The notes below the pieces were generated by a model. The model was not told where the DNA came from. It made no database searches and saw only the letters and a program-made list of their open reading frames with translations. DNA of 64,000 bases from Promicromonospora sp. Populi (lineage in GTDB: Bacteria > Actinomycetota > Actinomycetes > Actinomycetales > Cellulomonadaceae). The first letter of the stretch is position 1; the number at the start of each line of letters is the position of its first letter. The position numbers and the translations under genes were made by a program. The stretch is from NCBI RefSeq assembly GCF_041081105.1, contig NZ_CP163528.1:2232001-2296000 (forward strand). Reading direction: 5' to 3'. Below are positions 35,298 to 42,580 of the stretch, one piece after another.

Positions 35298-37661
35298 GGA
35301 CATCTCCTCTCCGCGCACGACCAGCGCAACCGTGCCGCACTCGTCGGTGCGCACCACGGTGGCCCCGACACCCGCGTACAGGTCGAGAGCCTCGTGAGTG
35401 GGGTGGCCGTAGTCGTTACCCCGGCCCGACGAGATCAGCGCGACTTGCGGACGCAGGCGCTCCGCGAGGGCCCGGGACTGCACGGCTGACCCATGGTGGG
35501 CGACCTTGACGACGTCGGTGCGGGCGACCAGCGGGACCAGCGCGGCCTGGCCCGTGTCCTCCAGATCGCCCAGCAGCAGCACGTCCAGCCCGGCGACCCG
35601 GGCGGCGAGCACAACGCTCGAGTCGTTCGCCCCCTCGCCCGCGCCCGCCAGCAGCACCTGCCAGGCCAGGGTCCCCGCCGTTCCCCGGTCGCCGGTCTGC
35701 GCCGTCCGCACGGGCACGCCGGCGGCGGCGAGCGCCGCCTCGGTCGCCGCGGCGTTCACCGCGGGCTCCGCTACCGGGGACACGAGCGCCGCCGTCACCT
35801 CGCGCCCCGCGAGGACCGGGCCGAGGCCACCCACGTGGTCTGCGTGGAAGTGGCTGAGCACAAGCAGGTCCACCCGGGCGACACCGAGCCGGTCGAGGCA
35901 GCTACTGGCGGCCGGCCCGTCCGGGCCCACGTCCACCACCACGGCAGACGCCGGCCCGGTCCGTAGCACCAAGGCGTCCCCCTGCCCGACGTCGCACGCC
36001 GCCACCTGCCAGTCCTCCGGCATCTCCCCCGGCAGCCCGGAGCGGGCCACCAGGCGCGGTACCGCCACCGCGACGACCAGCGCGGCCGCCGAGGCGGCCG
36101 CCAGGAGCACGAGGAGCCGCCCCCGGGTGAGCCTCCGCCGCCGTGCGGCGAGTGCCTCGCGGAGGCCGGACCGCATCGCCGAGCGCCACGACTCGGGCCA
36201 GCCAGGCCGCGGGACTCGCCGCAGCGCCGCCCACAAGACCACCGCCGTGAGAGCGACCAGCAGGAGCGCACCCGGCGGCCCGCCCAGCCACGGGACGGTG
36301 GCACCGGGAAGGGCCGCGCACCAGTGGGCGACGGCGGCGATCCACCACGTCGCGCCGCTCGCCACCCAGGCCACGAGCCCAGCAGCGGGCGGGAGCCATG
36401 GCGCGAGGATCGTGGCGACCAGCCCCAGCACCGTGGCCGGGACCAGCGCCGGCGCGGCCAGCAGGTTCGCGAGGACCGACACCGTGGACACCGACGGGTC
36501 GAGCAGGACCAGCAGGGGTGCGCACGCGGCCTGCGCGGCGATCGGGACCGCCAGGGCGAACGCCGCCACATCCCCCGTCCACGGTGCAAGCCGCGCCGCC
36601 AGCGGGGCCGCGAGCAGCACAAGACCCGCGGTCGCCGCCGCGGACAGGGCAAACCCGAACGACCGGGCCAGCCACGGATCGACCACCAGCAGCCCGACGA
36701 CCGACGCCGCGAGCGCCGGCACCGACTGCGAGGGCCGGCCGATCGCCACTCCCGTCAGAGCGAACGCGGCCATGACCGCCGCTCGCAGCACGGCGGGCTC
36801 GGGCCGGACGAGCGCCACGAAGGTCAGCGACGCAAGCGCGATGAGGACCACCCGGGCCGATCGCGGGAGCCGGGCAGCGGAGCAGAGCAGGGTCAGGACG
36901 GCGACGACGACCGCGAAGTGACCGCCGCTGACTGCCGTGATGTGGGTCAGGCCAGTTTTGCGCATCTCCTCGGCCAGGTCGTCCGGGAGACGCGAGGTGT
37001 CGCCGATCGCGGCGCCGGGCACCAGGCCACGCGCCTGCGCGGACAGCGGGTCTGTGACCTCCAGGAGCGCCGTGCGATGGGCGTCGAGCCCGAGCAGTAC
37101 CGACGGCGGGGCCCGGATCTCGCGGGTTCCGTCTGGGCCGGCGGTTCCGTCTGGACCGCCGGTTCCGTCTGGACCGCCGGTTCCGTCTGGACCGCCGGTT
37201 CCCGCTGGGCCGTCGGCGGTCAGGCGCGCTGCCTCCGCCGCGCCGGGATCTGCGGACCGGAGCGTGCCCGACACGCTGACGGTCGCCCCGTAGCGGGGTG
37301 CGGTGCTCGACAGCACCTGGACGTGCCCCCGTGCCGTCGACTCGACGCCACGGGCGTCCACCACGCGAGCGGCCAGCACCCAGCGGTGCTGCTCGGCTCC
37401 AGGGGCAAAGGCGAAGGGCTCCGGCTGGGACGCGACGACGCCGGTGAGCGTCACCGTCACCCGCTGCTCGGCGAGCGCAGCCAGCGGAGCGCGACCCGCG
37501 AGCTGGACGTGAGCGGACACCGTCACCGCAAGCGCGCAGGCCGCGGCAAGGGTGATGTGCGCGAGGGTGGCATGCGCGACGACGGGCCGGGGGCCGCCAC
37601 GCGCCAGGACCGTCACGATCACCAGAGGCAGGCCGGCCACCACGACGACGGCCGCAGCCAC
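35283..37661 (-). CDS. comEC: ComEC/Rec2 DNA-uptake channel protein (main open frame, N-terminus displaced)
   Basis: The 792-aa frame covers nearly all of ComEC: an OB-like domain, the competence domain (LTHITAVSGGHFAVVVAV, AVLRAAVMAAFALTGV) with many membrane helices, and a C-terminal metallo-beta-lactamase-like domain (LSHFHADHVGGLGPVL, VVKVAHHGSAVQSR). It moves single-stranded DNA across the membrane. The GTG at 37661 is the first in-frame start, but it begins inside a membrane helix. The expected N-terminus lies in another frame at 37619-37759, so a frame change has probably occurred. A GGPDGT minisatellite lies in the OB region. Confidence 0.85.
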   Translation of the reverse strand: MAAAVVVVAGLPLVIVTVLARGGPRPVVAHATLAHITLAAACALAVTVSAHVQLAGRAPLAALAEQRVTVTLTGVVASQPEPFAFAPGAEQHRWVLAARVVDARGVESTARGHVQVLSSTAPRYGATVSVSGTLRSADPGAAEAARLTADGPAGTGGPDGTGGPDGTGGPDGTAGPDGTREIRAPPSVLLGLDAHRTALLEVTDPLSAQARGLVPGAAIGDTSRLPDDLAEEMRKTGLTHITAVSGGHFAVVVAVLTLLCSAARLPRSARVVLIALASLTFVALVRPEPAVLRAAVMAAFALTGVAIGRPSQSVPALAASVVGLLVVDPWLARSFGFALSAAATAGLVLLAAPLAARLAPWTGDVAAFALAVPIAAQAACAPLLVLLDPSVSTVSVLANLLAAPALVPATVLGLVATILAPWLPPAAGLVAWVASGATWWIAAVAHWCAALPGATVPWLGGPPGALLLVALTAVVLWAALRRVPRPGWPESWRSAMRSGLREALAARRRRLTRGRLLVLLAAASAAALVVAVAVPRLVARSGLPGEMPEDWQVAACDVGQGDALVLRTGPASAVVVDVGPDGPAASSCLDRLGVARVDLLVLSHFHADHVGGLGPVLAGREVTAALVSPVAEPAVNAAATEAALAAAGVPVRTAQTGDRGTAGTLAWQVLLAGAGEGANDSSVVLAARVAGLDVLLLGDLEDTGQAALVPLVARTDVVKVAHHGSAVQSRALAERLRPQVALISSGRGNDYGHPTHEALDLYAGVGATVVRTDECGTVALVVRGEEMSLAGC
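37125..37214 (-). repeat. 18-bp minisatellite in comEC
   Basis: About five units of GGTTCCGTCTGGACCGCC begin at 37125, 37143, 37161, 37179 and 37197. They encode Gly-Gly-Pro-Asp-Gly-Thr repeats. In-frame, so copy number can vary without breaking the gene. Confidence 0.85.
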
Positions 37662-37759
37662 CCACGTCGCCGGACCGGTCCAGCCGGCCCAGGGCCGGTC
37701 AGCAGCCAGGCCGCGACCCAGGCGACCAGCGCAGCCGGCACGATCCGCAGGTCGGTCAT
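37619..37759 (-). pseudogene. comEC: Detached ComEC N-terminal segment (apparent frameshift)
   Basis: ATG 37759 overlaps the comEA stop (ATGA) and reads TDLRIVPAALVAWVAAWLL, a typical ComEC beginning, but the frame then stops at 37619. The shifted frame continues with GWTGPATWVAAAVVVVAG into the main ComEC frame. The joint lies around 37680-37705. A single missing base would explain it; an assembly error or programmed shift is also possible. Confidence 0.7.
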
Positions 37760-38694
37760 GGCCCTACCCGCGCGCTGCCGCGGATCTCCTCCAGCGTGGC
37801 CGGGCCGATACCAGGCACGTCCTGCAGCTCGTCCACGCTCGCGAACGGCCCGTTGGCCTCGCGCCACTCGACGATCGCCTGCGCGATCGACGGCCCGACG
37901 CCGGGCAGCGCCTCCAGCGCGACCGCGTCGGCGGTGTTGAGATCGACCGTGCCGCCCGCGCCCGGGCCACCCTGCCCGCCCGCGATCTGTCCGCCCGAGC
38001 CCTGCCCGCCCAAGCCCTGCGCCCCAACCGGCCCGGGCACCGGCTCCCCCGGCTTCGGCACGTACAGCTGCTCGCCGTCGGCCACCGTGCGGGCCAGGTT
38101 CACCGCGGTCAGGTCTGCCTTGGCGGTCGCGCCACCGGCTGCCTGGAGGGCATCCGCGACGCGGGCGCCGACAGGCAGGGTGACCAGACCCGGCTCGGCG
38201 ACGGCACCGACCACGTGCACCAGCAGACCGCCGCCCGCTGCCGCGCTTGATCCCGGTCCCGACACTGGGTCCGACGCCGGGCCTGAACCTCCGTCGGGGC
38301 CCGATGCGACTGGTGCCGGGCCGCTCCCGACGAACGGGCTCGGCGAACCGCCGCTGGGCGCCTCGTCCGCGGCTGTCGAGCCCAGGGTCTGGAGGGTTTC
38401 GCCGCCCAACGAGACCACCGCCACGCCGACGCCGAGCAGGAGGACGGTCACAACGGCGACCACCGCCGTCGTGCCGGTCAGGGCCCACCGGCGGGGGCCG
38501 TGCTCGGCCCGTGGGTCGGTCGGATGCCCGTGCGCGGCCGCGTACGCCGCCGCCACACCCGAGGTCGACCGCCGGGCACGCAGGCGGGCGACCAGCTCGT
38601 CGGAGTCGGACCGGGTCTCGGCCTCGTCCCGGACGGTCACCGGGCTGAACGGCCACGGGTCTGGCCGTCGCTGTTGTGCGGTCTCTGGCTGCAT
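37756..38694 (-). CDS. comEA: ComEA-like DNA-binding competence protein
   Basis: The 312-aa protein has a cytoplasmic N-terminus, one membrane helix (about 72-95), a Pro/Gly/Ser-rich linker, an SLBB domain (LLVHVVGAVAEPGLVTLP) and a C-terminal helix-hairpin-helix pair (DLNTADAVALEALPGVGPSIA, LQDVPGIGPATLEEI). ComEA binds incoming DNA and hands it to ComEC. The stop overlaps the expected comEC ATG. A TAGCGT box lies 8 nt before the ATG. Confidence 0.92.
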   Translation of the reverse strand: MQPETAQQRRPDPWPFSPVTVRDEAETRSDSDELVARLRARRSTSGVAAAYAAAHGHPTDPRAEHGPRRWALTGTTAVVAVVTVLLLGVGVAVVSLGGETLQTLGSTAADEAPSGGSPSPFVGSGPAPVASGPDGGSGPASDPVSGPGSSAAAGGGLLVHVVGAVAEPGLVTLPVGARVADALQAAGGATAKADLTAVNLARTVADGEQLYVPKPGEPVPGPVGAQGLGGQGSGGQIAGGQGGPGAGGTVDLNTADAVALEALPGVGPSIAQAIVEWREANGPFASVDELQDVPGIGPATLEEIRGSARVGP

Positions 38695-38749
38695 GAGTCA
38701 GGACGCTAGGCGCGCACCGTACGCCTCGGGAGGACCCGACAGCCCGCCT

Positions 38750-38823
38750 GTGCACAGACCCGGTTCATCGTCGGTTGTGGTCGGGCTCGTTCCCGCGGCG
38801 GGTCGCCACGAGGGTCTGTGCAC
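38750..38823. promoter_or_regulatory. 12-bp inverted repeat in the comEA / hydrolase divergent region
   Basis: GTGCACAGACCC (38750-38761) and GGGTCTGTGCAC (38812-38823) are perfect arms with a 50-nt spacer. They could be two regulator half-sites or a cruciform. The 254-bp divergent region holds no gene I can support. Confidence 0.4.
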
Positions 38824-38948
38824 CCCGTCTACGAGATTCGGCGGCATCGGCCGATGAGTTCTCCGGTGCGTCGTCGTCGGACCTGGCAGATGCGCGACAA
38901 TCGAGCGGTACCCCCGCCGCCCAAGCGCGAGACAAACCGGGAGCGACC

Positions 38949-39821
38949 ATGACCGACAAGAAGACCTTCACCCTCGACGCGCCGGGCGCCAGCCTCACCT
39001 ATGACGTGCGCGAGGCCGCCGCACCGACCGACGAGCCGCCGCTGGTGCTGATCGGCCTGCCGATGGGTGCGGAGGGCTTCACCACGCTGGCGAGCCACTT
39101 CACCGACCGGACCCTGGTGACCTACGACCCGCGCGGGGTCGAGCGCAGCACCCGGTCGGGCGAAGACAAGCCCGGCGTCGCTACCCACGCCGACGACGTG
39201 CACCGGATCATCGAGGCGGTCGGCGGCGGTCCGGTGGACCTGCTGGCCTCCAGCGGCGGTGCGATCGTGGCGCTCGACCTCGCAGCCAGGCACCCGGAGG
39301 ACCTGAGGACCCTCGTCGCGCACGAGCCGCCGCTGGCCTCCGTGCTGCCGGACCGGGAGGCAATGGTGGCCGCCATGGCCGACATGCACGACACCTATCA
39401 GGCGAAGGGTTTCGGCGCCGCGATGGCCAAGTTCTTGACCCTGTTCATGATCGAGGGCGAGCTCCCCGCCGACTACGCGAACCAGCCCGACCCGGACCCG
39501 GCGGCCTTCGGCATGCCGGCCGAGGACGACGGCTCCCGCGACGACCTCATGTTCGGTGTCAACATGCTGGTACTGCCGCCGTACGTGCCGCAGTACGAGA
39601 CGCTCAAGTCGGGTGCACCACGCGTGGTGATCGCCGTCGGCGTGGATACCGGCGAGGCGATGATGGCCCGCGCCGCCCGCGCGACCGCCGCCCTGCTCGA
39701 CCAGGAGGCGGTCGTCTTCCCCGGCGGCCACGGCGGCTTCAGCGGCGGGGAGTACGGCCAGCCCGCGGACAAGCCCGTCGAGTTCGCGGCCAGGCTGCGT
39801 GAGGTACTGGCCGATCGGTAG
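38949..39821 (+). CDS. Alpha/beta hydrolase
   Basis: The 290-aa protein starts at ATG 38949 with GGGAG upstream. It has the alpha/beta-hydrolase core VLIGLPMGAEGF, VTYDPRGVERS and nucleophile elbow LLASSGGAIVAL (ASSGG instead of the usual GxSxG), and a C-terminal His in FPGGHGGFSG. The substrate is unknown. It is placed between comEA and degV on the opposite strand, so it interrupts a normally compact block. Confidence 0.87.
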   Translation: MTDKKTFTLDAPGASLTYDVREAAAPTDEPPLVLIGLPMGAEGFTTLASHFTDRTLVTYDPRGVERSTRSGEDKPGVATHADDVHRIIEAVGGGPVDLLASSGGAIVALDLAARHPEDLRTLVAHEPPLASVLPDREAMVAAMADMHDTYQAKGFGAAMAKFLTLFMIEGELPADYANQPDPDPAAFGMPAEDDGSRDDLMFGVNMLVLPPYVPQYETLKSGAPRVVIAVGVDTGEAMMARAARATAALLDQEAVVFPGGHGGFSGGEYGQPADKPVEFAARLREVLADR

Positions 39822-39853
39822 ATCGCCGAGCAGTCGGTAGCCGCAGCAGCGGC

Positions 39854-40735
39854 TCAGTGCGTGTGGTTGCCCAGGTCCGCGACGACGACGGCGAGCGTTC
39901 CCGGGCCGACGTGCACCCCCAGCACGGCGCTCAGCGGCGTGACCTCGACGTCGGCCCGGGTGCGGGTATGCAGGCGGCCGGCGAGGGCGTGCGCCCGGTC
40001 GTAGGCGCCGAAGTGGTGCACGGCGACCACGGGCCGCTCCGCCTCCGCGACGAAGCCCGCGGCCAGCTCCAGCAGCCGCTCGGCACCGGCGGCGCGGGTG
40101 CGCACACGCTGGGACAGCTCCACCGCGCCGTCGGACAGCCGGAGGATCGGCTTGACTCCCAGGACCGTGCCCAGCGCCGCGGCCGGACCGGACAACCGGC
40201 CGCCGCGGCGCAGGTGCTCCAGGGTGTCGACGACGAACACGGCCTGGGCGGTCCCCGCGACCTCGATGGCTCGGGCGGCGACGTGGTCGGCGTCCGACCC
40301 CGCGGCGGCGCACGCCGCCGCCGCACGCGCCGCGAAACCGAGGCCCGCCGCGCCCGTGCGCGAGTCGACGGCGCGCACCTGCAGGGGCGACCGAGCCGCG
40401 GCGGTGCCCGCCGAGCCGACCGTGCCCGACAACGCGCCCGACAGGTGCACGGAGACGATGGACCTCGCACCGGCGTCACCGAGCCCGCGGTAGACCGCGG
40501 CGAATGCCTCCGGCGACGGCTGGGAGGTCGTCACCTGCACCCCCTCGGCGACAAGCTCGGCCAGGCGTTCGGGCGTGATGTCCTCGCCCTCGCCGTAGGC
40601 CTCGTCGCCCACGAGGACACGCAAGGGCACCACGACCGGGCCGCCCGGCAGCCCCGCGGGCAGGCAGGCGGTGGAGTCGGTGACGACCCGCACCTCCTGG
40701 GGTGCCGGGCGGGAAGGACGACGTCGGGTGCGCAT
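39854..40735 (-). CDS. DegV family fatty-acid-binding protein
   Basis: This 293-aa protein has VVTDSTACLPAGL at its N-terminus, TSQPSPEAFAAVY, IVSVHLSGALSGT and AVDSRTGAAGLGF, all DegV-family landmarks. Such proteins bind acyl chains, and in firmicutes act as the FakB subunit of fatty-acid kinase. ATG 40735; TAGAGT lies 9 nt upstream. It commonly precedes comEA in actinobacteria. Confidence 0.92.
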   Translation of the reverse strand: MRTRRRPSRPAPQEVRVVTDSTACLPAGLPGGPVVVPLRVLVGDEAYGEGEDITPERLAELVAEGVQVTTSQPSPEAFAAVYRGLGDAGARSIVSVHLSGALSGTVGSAGTAAARSPLQVRAVDSRTGAAGLGFAARAAAACAAAGSDADHVAARAIEVAGTAQAVFVVDTLEHLRRGGRLSGPAAALGTVLGVKPILRLSDGAVELSQRVRTRAAGAERLLELAAGFVAEAERPVVAVHHFGAYDRAHALAGRLHTRTRADVEVTPLSAVLGVHVGPGTLAVVVADLGNHTH

Positions 40736-40816
40736 GACCGCGTCACTCTATCCGCGCGAGGAACCGCAACGCTAAACCGCCCGGGGCCTCCCCGCGCGCC
40801 GGGCCGGGAGGCGACC

Positions 40817-40822
40817 TAACGT
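40817..40822 (+). promoter_or_regulatory. Candidate -10 box of the HerA-like gene (leaderless)
   Basis: TAACGT is 7 nt before ATG 40830. Confidence 0.5.
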
Positions 40823-40829
40823 ACGAGAC

Positions 40830-42566
40830 ATGTCCGATGAATCGACGCCAGACCTTGCCGCTCTGCGTGCGGCCGCCGCGGCGGCCCAGAAGGCCCTCGC
40901 CGAGGCGGAGCAGGCCGCCGCGCCCGTACCGGCTGCGGAGGCCGAACCTGCGGCGGGCGCCGCCGCTGGTGGCCTGGAGGGCTACGCGGCCGAGGTCGCC
41001 GCGGGCTACGCCGCCGAGGCAACGCTGGCGCTGGGCGCCCTCCTGGAGGGCGAGCCGGGCGGTGAGGCCACCCCGAACCCGCAGGTCCAGGTCGGTTTTG
41101 CGCTCTCCATGCTGAACCGCCACGGCCTCGTGGCAGGCGCCACGGGAACCGGCAAGACCAAGACGCTGCAGGGCATGGCCGAGGGGCTCTCGCTGGCCGG
41201 GGTGCCGGTGTTCCTGGCGGACGTCAAGGGCGACCTGTCCGGGCTGACACTCCCCGGCCCCGACAACCCGAAGGTCGCGGAGCGGGCGGCGAGCATCGGG
41301 CAGGACTGGACGCCCACCCAGTACCCGGTCGAGTTCTACTCGCTGGGCGGCATCGGCAAGGGCGTACCGATCCGGACGACCATCACCGACTTCGGACCGC
41401 TGCTGCTCTCCAAGGTGCTCGGCCTCAACGAGACGCAGGAGTCCTGCCTCACCCTGATCTTCCACTGGGCCGACAAGAAGGGCCTGGCGCTGCTCGACCT
41501 GAAGGACCTGCAGTCGGTGATCGCGCACCTGACCTCCGACGAGGGCAAGGCCGAGCTCCAGGGGATCGGCGGTGTCTCGGCGGCCACGGCCGGCGTCATC
41601 CTGCGCGAGATCGTGGGCCTGGAGGGGCAGGGCGCCGACGTGTTCTTCGGTGAGCCGGCGTTCTCGTCGTCGGACCTCATCGCGACCAAGGGCGACCTCG
41701 GCGTGCTGAGCGTGCTGGAGCTGCCCGCCGTCCAGGACCGGCCGCAGCTGTTCTCGACGTTCCTGATGTGGCTGCTCGCGGACCTGTTCCAGGAGTTGCC
41801 CGAGGTGGGCGACGCCGACAAGCCCAAGCTGGTCTTCTTCTTCGACGAGGCGCACCTGCTGTTCGCGGACGCCTCGAAGGACTTTCTGCAGCAGGTGGTC
41901 CAGACCGTCCGGCTGATCCGGTCCAAGGGGGTCGGCGTCTTCTTCGTGACGCAGTCGCCGAAGGACGTGCCGTCCGACGTCCTGGCTCAGCTCGGCAACC
42001 GGGTACAGCACGCGCTGCGCGCCTTCACGCCCGACGACGCCGCCGCGCTCCGGGCCGCCGCCCGCACGTTCCCGACCTCGCCGTACGACCTGGAGCGCCT
42101 GCTGCAGGAGCTCGGCACCGGCGAGGCGGTCGTCACGGTGCTCACCGAGAAGGGCGCGCCGTCGCCGGTGGCGTGGACCCGGGTGCGCGCGCCGCAGGCC
42201 TCGATGGACCCGGCGGGCGACGCCGAGATCGACCGGGTAGTGGCGGCGTCACCCGGTCAGGCGAAGTACGGCACTGCGGTCGACGCGGAGTCGGCGTTCG
42301 AGCTGCTCCAGGCGAAGGCCCAGGAGCAGGCGGCCGGGCAGGCCGCTGCCGGGGGCGAAGCCACGGCCGGCGCCGACCAGCAGGCGCTCGCCAAGGAGCG
42401 GGCCCGGCTCGAGAAGGAGGCCGCGACCCGCGAGAAGGCGGAGGCACGCCAGAAGGAGCAAGCCGCCCGCGAACGCAACCGCGTGGTGGGCTCGCTCGCC
42501 AAGACGGCGGGCACCGTCCTCGTCCGGGAGCTGACCCGCTCCCTGTTCGGCACCCGCCGCCGCTGA
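40830..42566 (+). CDS. HerA-like ATPase (DUF853, helicase HerA C-terminal family)
   Basis: The 578-aa protein has an Ala/Glu-rich N-terminus (1-75), then Walker A GATGTGKTKT, FLADVKGDLSGL, a DUF853 core, Walker B KLVFFFDEAH and FFVTQSPKDVPSDVLAQLGN. The C-terminal coiled coil is Lys/Glu/Ala-rich. DUF853 proteins are cytoplasmic hexameric ATPases related to HerA/FtsK; their role is not settled. No nuclease (NurA) gene is adjacent. Probably leaderless. Confidence 0.9.
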   Translation: MSDESTPDLAALRAAAAAAQKALAEAEQAAAPVPAAEAEPAAGAAAGGLEGYAAEVAAGYAAEATLALGALLEGEPGGEATPNPQVQVGFALSMLNRHGLVAGATGTGKTKTLQGMAEGLSLAGVPVFLADVKGDLSGLTLPGPDNPKVAERAASIGQDWTPTQYPVEFYSLGGIGKGVPIRTTITDFGPLLLSKVLGLNETQESCLTLIFHWADKKGLALLDLKDLQSVIAHLTSDEGKAELQGIGGVSAATAGVILREIVGLEGQGADVFFGEPAFSSSDLIATKGDLGVLSVLELPAVQDRPQLFSTFLMWLLADLFQELPEVGDADKPKLVFFFDEAHLLFADASKDFLQQVVQTVRLIRSKGVGVFFVTQSPKDVPSDVLAQLGNRVQHALRAFTPDDAAALRAAARTFPTSPYDLERLLQELGTGEAVVTVLTEKGAPSPVAWTRVRAPQASMDPAGDAEIDRVVAASPGQAKYGTAVDAESAFELLQAKAQEQAAGQAAAGGEATAGADQQALAKERARLEKEAATREKAEARQKEQAARERNRVVGSLAKTAGTVLVRELTRSLFGTRRR

Positions 42567-42580
42567 CCCTCCCGGGTCAG
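42563..42580. terminator. Short hairpin spanning both stop codons
   Basis: CTGACCC (42563-42569) and GGGTCAG (42574-42580) pair around TCCC. Each arm contains the TGA stop of one of the two convergent genes (HerA-like and leuS). Confidence 0.4.

Noticed and set aside
37125..37214. CRISPR-like array.
   Set aside because: Units are contiguous, without spacers, and encode in-frame GGPDGT.
40830..42566. HerA-like gene as part of a HerA-NurA or conjugation module.
   Set aside because: No nuclease or transfer genes nearby; the DUF853 type is usually a stand-alone cytoplasmic ATPase.
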